Source of the DNA: Porcipelethomonas sp964621265
Lineage (GTDB): Bacteria; Bacillota; Clostridia; Oscillospirales; Ruminococcaceae
Direction of reading: 5' to 3'
DNA: 35,741 nucleotides
Assembly (NCBI GenBank): GCA_964621265.1
Contig: CAZULQ010000018.1
Location: 1 to 35,741, forward strand
Made by a program: the position numbers and the translations under genes. The notes under the pieces were generated by a model. The model did no database searches. It saw only the letters and a program-made list of their open reading frames with translations, and had not been told where the DNA came from. Each line of letters starts with the position of its first letter. The first letter of the stretch is position 1. This document shows, one piece after another, positions 14,695 to 22,843 of the stretch.

Positions 14695-16947
14695 TTACAT
14701 GCTCTTGTGGCAGGTTCTCATGATAACGTCCTGCTGCTGTTCACGGGTTAAGTCGATAAACTTTACAGCGTATCCCGAAACTCTGATTGTGAAGTTTGCG
14801 TATTCTTCCTTTTCAGGGTGTTCCATAGCGTCGATAAGCTTTTCAACGCCGAACACGTTAACGTTGAGGTGATGCGCACCCTGGTCGAAATATCCGTCCA
14901 TAACCTGTACAAGGTTTGTGATACGTTCATCATTTGTGTGACCGAGAGCGTCAGGGTTTATTGTCTGAGTATTTGAAATACCGTCAAGCGCCCATTCGTA
15001 AGGAAGCTTTGCAACTGAGTTGAGCGATGCTAAAAGACCGTTCTGCTCTGCGCCATAGCTTGGGTTTGCACCAGGTGCGAGAGGTTCGCCCGCCTTACGT
15101 CCGTCAGGCATTGAGCCTGTTGCCTTGCCGTATACAACATTTGATGTGATTGTAAGAATTGAAGTTGTCGGCTCTGAATCACGATAAGTGTGACGCTTCT
15201 TGATTTTCTCAAGGAATGTCTTGAGTACCCAGAGAGCAATATCGTCTGCTCTGTCGTCGTCGTTGCCGTAGCGTGGGAACTCGCCCTCTGTGATGTAGTC
15301 AACAACAATGCCTGTCTCGTCACGGACAGTCTTGACCTTAGCATACTTGATTGCGCTGAGTGAGTCAACAACGTGTGAGAATCCTGCAATACCCGTTGCA
15401 AAGGTGCGGCGGATTTTTGTGTCAATAAGTGCCATTTCGGCAGCCTCGTAGTAGTACTTGTCGTGCATGTACTGGATAAGATTGAGTGTGTTTACATAAA
15501 GACCAGCAAGCCAGTCCATCATTGCCTCATACTTTTTCAGTACCTCGTCATAGTCGAGATATTCTGATGTAATAGGTGTGAATGCAGGACCTACCTGTTC
15601 TCTTGTTTTAAGGTCAACGCCGCCGTTGATAGCGTAAAGCAGGCACTTTGCAAGGTTTGCTCTTGCGCCGAAGAACTGCATTTCCTTACCTGTCTGTGTT
15701 GCAGATACGCAGCAGCAGATTGAGTAGTCATCGCCCCAGACTGGCTTCATAACGTCGTCGTTTTCATACTGAACCGAGCTTGTTGAAATTGAAATATCAG
15801 CTGAGTATCTCTTGAAATTATCAGGGAGTGCTGATGAATAGAGCACTGTGAGGTTAGGCTCAGGTGAAGGACCCATGTTTTCAAGAGTGTGCAGGAAACG
15901 GAAGTCAGTTTTTGTAACCATTGAGCGGCCGTCTACGCCGATACCGCCGACTTCAAGAGTTGCCCATACAGGGTCGCCCGAGAAAAGCTGGTTGTATGAC
16001 GGGATTCTTGCGAACTTGACCATTCTGAATTTCATTACAAGGTGGTCGATAAGCTCCTGTGCCTCAGACTCTGTGATAGTACCGTTTTCAAGGTCACGCT
16101 GAATGTAGATGTCAAGGAATGTTGAAATTCTGCCGACGCTCATTGCCGCACCGTTCTGAGTCTTGATTGCAGCAAGATAGCCGAAGTAAAGCCACTGTAC
16201 AGCTTCCTTAGCGTCCTTGGCAGGCTGTGAAATATCAAAGCCGTAGCTCTGTGCCATAACCTTCATGTCTGAAAGCGCACGAATCTGGAGAGCTATCTCC
16301 TCACGCTTTCTGATAACGTCCTCTGACATAACTCCGTCGCCGCAGTTTGCAAGGTCGCTTTTCTTTTCTTCAATGAGGAAGTCGATGCCGTAGAGCGCCA
16401 CACGGCGGTAGTCGCCGACAAGACGTCCTCTGCCGTAAGTATCAGGAAGACCTGTGATAATCTTGTTGTGACGTGCCTTCTTCATTTCAGGAGTGTATGC
16501 GTCGAAAACGCCCTGATTGTGAGTGCGGCAGTATTCAGTAAAAATCTTGTGAAGCTCAGGGGAAGGTTCATAGCCGTTTGTGCGGCATGCGTCCTCAGCC
16601 ATTTTGATGCCGCCGAACGGCATGAAAGCACGCTTTAAAGGCTTGTCAGTCTGTAAGCCGACAACCATTTCGAGTCCCTTGTTGTCTTCAAATATATAGC
16701 CCGGCTTGTGTGAAGTCAGGGTTGAAACTATGTCTGTATCCATGTCGAGAACGCCGCCCTTTGCACGTTCTTCCTTCTGAAGCTGCTGGAGCTTGTCCCA
16801 GAGTTTGTTTGTTGCATCTGTCGGGCCTTCAAGGAATGATGAGTCTCCGTCGTAAGGTGTATAGTTTTTCTGAATGAAATCACGGGTATTGACTTCTTCT
16901 TTCCAGAGTCTGCCCTTAAATCCATTCCATTGAGTGAAATTTACCAT
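14695..16947 (-). CDS. pflB: Formate C-acetyltransferase (pyruvate formate-lyase)
   Basis: PflB splits pyruvate with CoA into acetyl-CoA and formate without oxygen, a central fermentation step. At 750 residues it is full length. The active-site cysteines lie in YSICCCVSATQTGKE (411-413); the middle/last pair corresponds to the catalytic Cys-Cys. The glycyl-radical residue is Gly725 in IRVSGYAVKF. An extra Cys immediately before the usual pair is visible. The start follows AAAGGAGG. Promoter and a possible redox operator lie upstream, and pflA follows on the same transcript. Confidence 0.97.
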   Translation of the reverse strand: MVNFTQWNGFKGRLWKEEVNTRDFIQKNYTPYDGDSSFLEGPTDATNKLWDKLQQLQKEERAKGGVLDMDTDIVSTLTSHKPGYIFEDNKGLEMVVGLQTDKPLKRAFMPFGGIKMAEDACRTNGYEPSPELHKIFTEYCRTHNQGVFDAYTPEMKKARHNKIITGLPDTYGRGRLVGDYRRVALYGIDFLIEEKKSDLANCGDGVMSEDVIRKREEIALQIRALSDMKVMAQSYGFDISQPAKDAKEAVQWLYFGYLAAIKTQNGAAMSVGRISTFLDIYIQRDLENGTITESEAQELIDHLVMKFRMVKFARIPSYNQLFSGDPVWATLEVGGIGVDGRSMVTKTDFRFLHTLENMGPSPEPNLTVLYSSALPDNFKRYSADISISTSSVQYENDDVMKPVWGDDYSICCCVSATQTGKEMQFFGARANLAKCLLYAINGGVDLKTREQVGPAFTPITSEYLDYDEVLKKYEAMMDWLAGLYVNTLNLIQYMHDKYYYEAAEMALIDTKIRRTFATGIAGFSHVVDSLSAIKYAKVKTVRDETGIVVDYITEGEFPRYGNDDDRADDIALWVLKTFLEKIKKRHTYRDSEPTTSILTITSNVVYGKATGSMPDGRKAGEPLAPGANPSYGAEQNGLLASLNSVAKLPYEWALDGISNTQTINPDALGHTNDERITNLVQVMDGYFDQGAHHLNVNVFGVEKLIDAMEHPEKEEYANFTIRVSGYAVKFIDLTREQQQDVIMRTCHKSM

Positions 16948-16998
16948 AGTAATCCTCCTTTAAGTCAGCTGATGCTTAAGACGCTTTCGCCTTAAATA

Positions 16999-17017
16999 TT
17001 GTGTGAATTATACAAAT
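16999..17017 (-). promoter_or_regulatory. Possible Rex-type redox operator in the pflB leader
   Basis: TTGTGTGAATTATACAAA is an imperfect dyad resembling the Rex consensus TTGTGAA-N4-TTCACAA. A separate half-site TTCACAA lies at 17074-17080, next to the -35 box. Rex control of pfl genes is known in Firmicutes; binding here is a guess. Confidence 0.35.
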
Positions 17018-17037
17018 ATTACATTTAGTCTTTATTA

Positions 17038-17066
17038 ATTATAACATGACAAATGCAAAAAATCAA
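17038..17066 (-). promoter_or_regulatory. Promoter of pflB
   Basis: On the minus strand TTGATT (17066-17061) and TATAAT (17043-17038) are 17 bp apart with an extended -10 TGT. The leader is about 85 bases and includes a small stem near 16975-16996. Confidence 0.75.
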
Positions 17067-17184
17067 GCGGTTTTTCACAACTTCAAACTGTTTCCAAAAA
17101 TGCAATATTTTACATAAGAATAATTATTATTTTTTGGGGATTTTGCGATAAATTTAAGTCTTTTACTAAGCACGCTCTCAAGCC

Positions 17185-17213
17185 TTGATTTTTGTATGAA
17201 AATGTAGTAAAAT
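17185..17213 (+). promoter_or_regulatory. Promoter of the radical SAM/DUF2344 operon
   Basis: TTGATT at 17185-17190 and TAAAAT at 17208-17213, 17-bp spacer. It is divergent from the pflB promoter; the 16948-17260 gap holds only these two promoters and the possible operator. Confidence 0.7.
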
Positions 17214-17260
17214 TAGATGTAGGGCAGACTATGCCCCAATAAACATAAAGGATTGAAAAA

Positions 17261-19102
17261 ATGCTTAAGGAAAAAATTGAAAAACATCTGCTTTCCGTTC
17301 AGAAGCCTGCACGATACATCGGCGGCGAACAGGGGAGCGTTATAAAAAATAAGGAAAATGTAAGCGTACGCTTTGCGTTCTGCTTTCCTGATACATACGA
17401 CATCGGCATGTCACATCTTGGCATGAAGATTCTCTATTCCCTCATAAACGAACGTGAGGACTACTGGTGTGAGCGAGTTTTCGCACCCGGGGTTGACTTT
17501 GAAGCTGTAATGCGTGAAAACGACATTCCGCTTTACGCTCTGGAGAGCCTTGACCCTGTGTCTGATTTTGACTTTATCGGCTTTACAATGCAGTATGAGC
17601 TTTCATACACAAACGTGCTCAATATGCTCGACCTGTCGGGTATACCTGTTCTTGCAAAGGACAGAAGCAATGAGCTTACAAATATTGTTGTTGCGGGCGG
17701 GCCATGCGTTTGTAACCCTGAGCCGCTTGCCGACTTCTTTGACCTGTTTATTTTAGGCGAGGGCGAGGAAGTAAACCTGGAACTCATGGACCTCTACAAG
17801 GAAATGAAGGCAAAGGGCGCTACAAGGGCAGAGTTTCTGCGTGCTGCGGCTGATATTGAGGGCATTTATGTTCCGTCGCTTTACGATATTTCCTATAACG
17901 AGGACGGAACTGTCAGCGCCATAACTCCGAAAGACGGCGTAAAGCCGACTGTTAAAAAGCGAATTATCCGTGACTTTGACAAGGTTTTCTATCCTGACGA
18001 ATTTGTCGTACCTTTCACAGAAATCGTTCACGACAGAGCGTCTGTTGAGGTGCTCAGAGGCTGTATCAGAGGCTGCCGATTCTGTCAGGCAGGCTTCCTT
18101 TACAGACCTTTCCGTGAAAAGCATGCTGACACAGTATGCAAGCAGGCTATTGACCTTTGCGCCAACACAGGCTATGAGGAACTGTCGCTTGCGTCGCTCA
18201 GTACCTCAGACCACTCAGAAATCGCTGAGATTTTAACGGGTCTTATCCCGCATACTGAAAAGGAGCGTATAAATCTTTCACTCCCGTCGCTGAGAGTTGA
18301 CAACTTCTCAAAGGAACTTATGGACGAGATTAAAAAGGTGCGCAAAAGCGGACTTACCTTTGCGCCTGAGGCGGGTACTCAGCGTCTGAGAGACGTTATT
18401 AATAAAAACGTCACAGAAGAAGAGGTTATGAGAACCTGTCAGACTGCCTTTGAGGGTGGCTATACAAACGTCAAGCTTTATTTTATGATGGGACTTCCGA
18501 CCGAAACTGACGAAGATATCGTGGGTATCACTCAGCTTGCGCAGAAGGTTGTTGACCTGTTTTACAGTCTGCCGAACCGTCCGAGAGGAAAGGGCGTACA
18601 GGTTTCGATAAGTACTGCAACATTCGTGCCTAAGCCGTTTACACCGTTTGAGTTTGAACCGCAGGCAACAAGGGAAGAAATAATGCATAAACAGGAACTG
18701 CTTATGCAGTCGATACCGTCAAAGAAAATCAGGGCAAGCTGGCATGACCCGTCAACAAGTATTCTCGAAGCCGTTCTTGCAAGGGCTGACAGAAAGGTCG
18801 GTGCGGCAATTTACAGCGCATGGAAAAAGGGCTGTAAGTTCGACAGCTGGAGCGAGCATTTCCATTTTGAAAAGTGGGAGGAAGCTTTCGCTGAAAACGG
18901 TCTTGACATGGCGTTTTATGCAAGCCGCAGACGTGAGCATGAAGAAATTATGCCATGGGAGCATATTGACTATTTCGTTTCAAAGGAATTCCTTGTGCGT
19001 GAGCACGAAAAGGCAAAGCTTGCACAGACAACTGAGCATTGTAGGAACAAATGCTCAGCGTGTGGCGTAAATAAAGCGATTGGAGGTGCCTGCTTTGGTT
19101 AA
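17261..19102 (+). CDS. B12-binding-type radical SAM protein, TIGR03960 family
   Basis: A 613-residue protein of a radical SAM family that is widespread in anaerobic Firmicutes but has no proven reaction. The N-terminal part (about 35-180) is a cobalamin-binding-like Rossmann fold (FPDTYDIGMSHLGMKILYS, VVAGGPCVCNPEPL, LGEGEE). The radical SAM core has CIRGCRFCQAG with cluster cysteines C268, C272 and C275. The C terminus has a Cys-rich tail (CRNKCSACGVNKAIGGACFG). AAAGGA precedes the ATG. The DUF2344 partner overlaps its end, an arrangement conserved in this family and usually followed by ribonuclease G and L21/L27 genes. Those are not adjacent here. Confidence 0.88.
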   Translation: MLKEKIEKHLLSVQKPARYIGGEQGSVIKNKENVSVRFAFCFPDTYDIGMSHLGMKILYSLINEREDYWCERVFAPGVDFEAVMRENDIPLYALESLDPVSDFDFIGFTMQYELSYTNVLNMLDLSGIPVLAKDRSNELTNIVVAGGPCVCNPEPLADFFDLFILGEGEEVNLELMDLYKEMKAKGATRAEFLRAAADIEGIYVPSLYDISYNEDGTVSAITPKDGVKPTVKKRIIRDFDKVFYPDEFVVPFTEIVHDRASVEVLRGCIRGCRFCQAGFLYRPFREKHADTVCKQAIDLCANTGYEELSLASLSTSDHSEIAEILTGLIPHTEKERINLSLPSLRVDNFSKELMDEIKKVRKSGLTFAPEAGTQRLRDVINKNVTEEEVMRTCQTAFEGGYTNVKLYFMMGLPTETDEDIVGITQLAQKVVDLFYSLPNRPRGKGVQVSISTATFVPKPFTPFEFEPQATREEIMHKQELLMQSIPSKKIRASWHDPSTSILEAVLARADRKVGAAIYSAWKKGCKFDSWSEHFHFEKWEEAFAENGLDMAFYASRRREHEEIMPWEHIDYFVSKEFLVREHEKAKLAQTTEHCRNKCSACGVNKAIGGACFG

Positions 19103-19754
19103 GATAAGAGTTGTTTTTGAAAAAAGAGGACGTGCAAAATATATATCCCATCTTGACTTAAACCGTTGTATGCAGAGAATTTTCAAGCGCTCGGGACTGC
19201 CTGTGTGGTACACAGAGGGCTTTAATCCTCACATTTACATCATGTTTGCGCTTCCGCTTTCACTCGGCTATGAAAGCTCGGTTGAGATTATGGATTTTAA
19301 TCTGAATGAGGAATTACCGCTTGACGAGATTGTCTCAAAGCTCAACGCCGTTATGCCCGAGGGACTTCGTGCTGTTAAGGCATGGAAGCCTGTCAACAAG
19401 CACACTGCCATAAAGGCGGCAGGCTTTAAAATCAGTATTAAGACTGATAATGCTGAGTATCTCTCAGAGCGTTTTGACGGGTTTATGGCACAGGACCAGA
19501 TTAACACAGTCAAGAAAACAAAGCGTGGCGGCGAAAAGCTTATCGACTTAAAGCCCGACATTAAAATTCTCGGCACAAAGATAAATGAAGATTTACTTGT
19601 AATTGACGCGCTTTTCCCGGCTGGTACTGATAAAAACTTAAACCCGTCGCTTCTGACTGACCTTTTCTTAAAGGATAATTCAGAGCACATTGAGGCGATA
19701 CACGTTGAAAGAACGGGCATATTCATGGGCGAAATGATGCAGGAGTTCAGATAG
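19095..19754 (+). CDS. DUF2344 / TIGR03936 family protein, radical SAM partner
   Basis: The hallmark start FEKRGRAKYISHLDLNRCMQR and YTEGFNPHIYIMFALPLSLGYES identify the DUF2344 family, which is found next to or fused with TIGR03960-type radical SAM proteins. I chose the TTG at 19095 because GGAGG (19082-19086) lies eight bases before it and the family motif follows at once; an in-frame TTG at 19080 lacks a site. This gives 219 residues and an 8-base overlap with the radical SAM gene. Its role is unknown, possibly in tRNA or rRNA modification judging by the usual neighbours. Confidence 0.85.
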   Translation: MVKIRVVFEKRGRAKYISHLDLNRCMQRIFKRSGLPVWYTEGFNPHIYIMFALPLSLGYESSVEIMDFNLNEELPLDEIVSKLNAVMPEGLRAVKAWKPVNKHTAIKAAGFKISIKTDNAEYLSERFDGFMAQDQINTVKKTKRGGEKLIDLKPDIKILGTKINEDLLVIDALFPAGTDKNLNPSLLTDLFLKDNSEHIEAIHVERTGIFMGEMMQEFR

Positions 19755-19771
19755 ACAAAATCTGATAATTC

Positions 19772-19800
19772 TTGACTTTACTTTTCTGTTGTGATATAAT
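19772..19800 (+). promoter_or_regulatory. Promoter of the glycosyltransferase gene
   Basis: TTGACT at 19772-19777 and TATAAT at 19795-19800, 17-bp spacer, extended -10 TGA. Start near 19807. Confidence 0.85.
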
Positions 19801-19827
19801 TTTTTAGAATGTATAATGATATCGACG

Positions 19828-19861
19828 TTATCCTCCGGCAGTTTGCAAAAACGGGGGATAA
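19828..19861 (+). promoter_or_regulatory. Leader hairpin covering the ATG of the glycosyltransferase gene
   Basis: TTATCCTCCG (19828-19837) pairs fully, with one G-U, to CGGGGGATAA (19852-19861). The stem includes the first base of the ATG at 19861 and the GGGGG ahead of it. An AAAGGAG site (19871-19877) with in-frame TTG at 19885 lies just outside, so the fold could switch start-site use. Confidence 0.5.
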
Positions 19862-20871
19862 TGTTTTGGAAAAAGGAGCAGAAATTGAATATTAAAACCT
19901 TATTTGCGGAAAGTGAATCAGCTGATAAACCGCTGATTTCCTGTATTGTTCCTGCATACAACGTTACAGACTACGTTGAGCGCTGTATTGACAGCTTACT
20001 TTCACAGACCTATGATAACTACGAAATCATTGTTGTCAACGACGGCTCGACTGATGATACAGGTGAAAAAATAAAAAAATACTCTGACAACCCGAAAATC
20101 AGAATAATTTATCAGGAAAATCAGGGACTTTCCGCCGCGAGAAATACCGGTATAAAGAATGCCACAGGTTCACATCTGACATTCGTTGACTCTGATGACT
20201 GGGTTGACCCTGATTATTTCAGAGCGATGGTGACAGCTGCCGTAATCTATGATGCTGACATAGTTTCTGTGGGCAACAGAATCTGCAGTGACATTACAGC
20301 AAACGACATTCATGATGATGATAATGTAACTTTCACGGATAATCTGTGTGCCGACATGCTGTTTTCTCTTGCAGATTCAAATTATGCATGGGCAAAGCTT
20401 TTTAAGGCAGAGCTGATTTCAGAGGATTTCTTTCCAGTCGGCAGAACCTATGAGGATGTAGGCTCAGTTTACAGAGCGTATGATAAATGCAGGCGTCACG
20501 CAAAGGTGCATGGCTCATATTATTTTTATTTTATGCGTGAGGGCTCGATTACAAGCAACAGAAAAATCAGCCACGTTGAAGACAGATACCATTTTCTTGA
20601 GGAAATGGTGAAATATCCGCTCAGACAGGAATATAAGTACTGGGATTTCTACGTTCTGACAAAAACTTTTGCAACGATTGCGGATTTGTTTAAAGTAGAG
20701 GGACTCCCGTCAGATGAAAGAAAGAAATTCTTAAAGAAGATTTATAAGTGCGTAAAACCGCTTAAAACACCGCTTGCCTTAAAATACATGAAGCCTTTTG
20801 GAAACTGGCTGCGTGTGGTTTCGGTAAAGCTCCATTTTTCACACATACTGGTAAAACTGAAAAACAGATAA
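19861..20871 (+). CDS. Family 2 glycosyltransferase
   Basis: A GT-A fold glycosyltransferase acting in the cytoplasm on surface polysaccharide or wall polymer synthesis. The nucleotide-sugar core is complete: PLISCIVPAYNVTDYVERC, VVNDGSTDDTGEKI, ARNTGIKNATG and FVDSDDWVDPDYF, the last with the metal-binding DxD. The C-terminal 130 residues are basic and have no recognised domain. Two starts are possible: ATG 19861 (337 residues, weak GGGGG site inside a hairpin) or TTG 19885 (329 residues, AAAGGAG seven bases before). The more upstream ATG at 19816 has no ribosome site. It lies 67 bases before a second glycosyltransferase gene and probably shares its transcript. Confidence 0.88.
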   Translation: MFWKKEQKLNIKTLFAESESADKPLISCIVPAYNVTDYVERCIDSLLSQTYDNYEIIVVNDGSTDDTGEKIKKYSDNPKIRIIYQENQGLSAARNTGIKNATGSHLTFVDSDDWVDPDYFRAMVTAAVIYDADIVSVGNRICSDITANDIHDDDNVTFTDNLCADMLFSLADSNYAWAKLFKAELISEDFFPVGRTYEDVGSVYRAYDKCRRHAKVHGSYYFYFMREGSITSNRKISHVEDRYHFLEEMVKYPLRQEYKYWDFYVLTKTFATIADLFKVEGLPSDERKKFLKKIYKCVKPLKTPLALKYMKPFGNWLRVVSVKLHFSHILVKLKNR

Positions 20872-20895
20872 CAGGATACAATTTCAAAAACTTTG

Positions 20896-20938
20896 AAAGG
20901 AGAATATGATTTAGGTTTTCTATATCATAAAAAAATAT
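20896..20938 (+). promoter_or_regulatory. Unusual translation leader: Shine-Dalgarno, two-codon ORF and bridging hairpin
   Basis: The only good ribosome site, AAAGGAG (20896-20902), serves ATG-ATT-TAG (20906-20914), a two-codon frame. The real ATG at 20939 is 36 bases away, in the same frame beyond the TAG. Bases 20905-20914 pair with 20920-20929 (one T-T mismatch, loop GTTTT). Folding this stem would place the ribosome site about 11 unpaired bases from ATG 20939. Confidence 0.55.
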
Positions 20939-22792
20939 ATGGAAGCTTTGGTTTCAATTATAGTCAGCGTTCATAAGGACGAAAGGCATCTTGAACGCTG
21001 TATTTACAGCCTTATTGACCAGACATACTCTGACCTTGAGATTATTCTTGCGGACGATAATTCATCTGAAAGCTGTCAGAAGCTTTGCGATAAGTGGCAG
21101 TCGATGGATAGTCGTATTCGTGTACTGCATAAAACTGACGGTAATTATTCAGACCCGAGAAATGCGGGACTTAAAGCTGCAAAGGGTGAGTATGTTCTCT
21201 TTGCAGATTCAGATGACTGGCTTGCAATAGACATGACAGAAAATCTTGTAATGCACATGAAAGAGCAGAATGCGGACATGATAATCTTTCAGCATTATGA
21301 AATGCTTCCTAACGGCTCAAAATCACGTCGTGCGCCGACTGTTGACAAAAAGCTTATGTCACAGAAGGAGGCTTTGCAGTATGTTCTGAAAAGCGGCACA
21401 GTAAACCCTGTATGGAATAAAATGTATAAAAGAAGTCTTGTTCCGGATGATTATTTCCCTGTCGGCAAAAGCCATGAGGACGCTTATGTTTCAGCAGGTC
21501 TGATTTTAAAATGTGACAATGTCCTTTATCTTGACGACGCATATTATTACTGTCTTCAGAACAGCAGAAATGCTGTAAGAGGCAGTATAAACGAACGCCT
21601 TGGCGGGTTTGATGTGTGCTGTAACGATATTCTGGCGAAATATCCCGAAATGAATGCTGATGTAAAGGCATTCAGAAAAAGGGTGAAAAAGGCTTTCAGC
21701 AAAAGCGGTAAATCACCGCTTGCGAAAATTACGGGCAAGCTTTCGGGAAGTATGAAGAGCGCAAAAAAGCAGTATTCAATGCTTGTACAGCTCAAAAAGA
21801 GAAGAAAGAAAATCAGCGCAGACCCGAAGAAGAAATTCTTTATTTTATGTACGCCTGACCACGGAAATCTCGGAGACAGAGCACTTCTTGTGGGGGAAGA
21901 CATTTTCGTCGGAAAATATTTCCCTGATTATGAGATTGTGCATATTGAGCATAATTCGATAAGCAGACGAAATCCGAGCCACATGACACAGCTTGAGCGT
22001 ATGATAAAACAGGGCGATATACTCGCCATTCACGCAGGCGGCAATATCGGAACGCTTTATCCGGGAATCCACATGAAGCAGGAAAAAATCATCGAAAAGC
22101 TCGGCGGAAACAAAATGCTGATTTTCCCACAGACTTTCTATTACAGCAATGACGAAACGGGCAGAAAAATGCTTGAACAGACAAAGGCTGTCTATGCACA
22201 GCATAAGAACCTTCTTGTGACACTTCGTGAGAAAATATCCTATGATTATGTTAAGGAGAATTTCCCGGGTGTCAAATGTGAGGTGCTCCCTGATATGGTT
22301 ATGAATATTCCGTCTTTTGAGTCAGAAAGCGAGCGAAAGGGCGCATTTATATGCCTGCGTGACGATTCAGAGGGTACTTTAGGTAACGAAGAAAAGCATA
22401 TACTTGTTTCAGTACTCAAAGAACGATTTGATAAAATTGCTGTCGGTGACACAAACGTCGGATACGCATTGTCAGAAAAAGACGCAAACGAGGAGCTCAG
22501 AAAACTCTGGCAAAGAATGGCTTCATCTGAAATTGTCATTACTGACAGACTTCATGGAATGGTCTTTGCGGCGCTGACACAGACTCCGTGCATAATTGTA
22601 AACAGTCTCAGCCCAAAAATCCGTGGCTGTTATGAATGGATTAAGGACCTTGAATATGTAGCGTTTGTGGACGGAACTGAAAACCTCAGAGAGTCCATTG
22701 AAAAAGTTATGGCCGTTCAGAAAAGGGAATACAGAGTAACAAAGCTTGACGAAACAAACAGACATTTTGAAAATTTAATCCGTAATCTTTAA
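20939..22792 (+). CDS. Fusion of family 2 glycosyltransferase and polysaccharide pyruvyltransferase
   Basis: A 617-residue two-domain enzyme. Residues 4-105 are a GT2 core (VSIIVSVHKDERHLERC, ILADDNSSESC, DPRNAGLKAAKGEY, FADSDDW with the DxD). Residues about 300-617 are a polysaccharide pyruvyltransferase: TPDHGNLGDRALLVGED, AIHAGGNIGTLYPG and TDRLHGMVFAALTQTPCIIV are typical of the CsaB/ExoV superfamily, which adds ketal pyruvate to sugars. A basic Lys/Arg-rich linker (250-300) joins them. The fusion suggests one protein both adds a sugar and pyruvylates it, for surface polymer or S-layer anchoring. The start is ATG 20939; an in-frame TAG at 20912 rules out anything longer by normal decoding. 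A strong terminator follows. Confidence 0.88.
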   Translation: MEALVSIIVSVHKDERHLERCIYSLIDQTYSDLEIILADDNSSESCQKLCDKWQSMDSRIRVLHKTDGNYSDPRNAGLKAAKGEYVLFADSDDWLAIDMTENLVMHMKEQNADMIIFQHYEMLPNGSKSRRAPTVDKKLMSQKEALQYVLKSGTVNPVWNKMYKRSLVPDDYFPVGKSHEDAYVSAGLILKCDNVLYLDDAYYYCLQNSRNAVRGSINERLGGFDVCCNDILAKYPEMNADVKAFRKRVKKAFSKSGKSPLAKITGKLSGSMKSAKKQYSMLVQLKKRRKKISADPKKKFFILCTPDHGNLGDRALLVGEDIFVGKYFPDYEIVHIEHNSISRRNPSHMTQLERMIKQGDILAIHAGGNIGTLYPGIHMKQEKIIEKLGGNKMLIFPQTFYYSNDETGRKMLEQTKAVYAQHKNLLVTLREKISYDYVKENFPGVKCEVLPDMVMNIPSFESESERKGAFICLRDDSEGTLGNEEKHILVSVLKERFDKIAVGDTNVGYALSEKDANEELRKLWQRMASSEIVITDRLHGMVFAALTQTPCIIVNSLSPKIRGCYEWIKDLEYVAFVDGTENLRESIEKVMAVQKREYRVTKLDETNRHFENLIRNL

Positions 22793-22800
22793 TATATGAA

Positions 22801-22829
22801 AAAGCAGCGACATTTTAAGTCGCTGCTTT
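22801..22829. terminator. Bidirectional terminator between pyruvyltransferase and DUF4097 genes
   Basis: AAAGCAGCGAC (22801-22811) and GTCGCTGCTTT (22819-22829) form an 11-bp perfect stem with T-rich flanks on both strands. Confidence 0.92.
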
Positions 22830-22843
22830 ATGTTTTATATGCA

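Noticed and set aside
20912..20914. TAG as a recoded amino-acid codon extending the glycosyltransferase-pyruvyltransferase N terminus
   Set aside because: The extra residues are not needed by the GT2 fold, TAG is used as a normal stop elsewhere in the window (prmA and GH5 frames end cleanly), and no recoding signal is evident.
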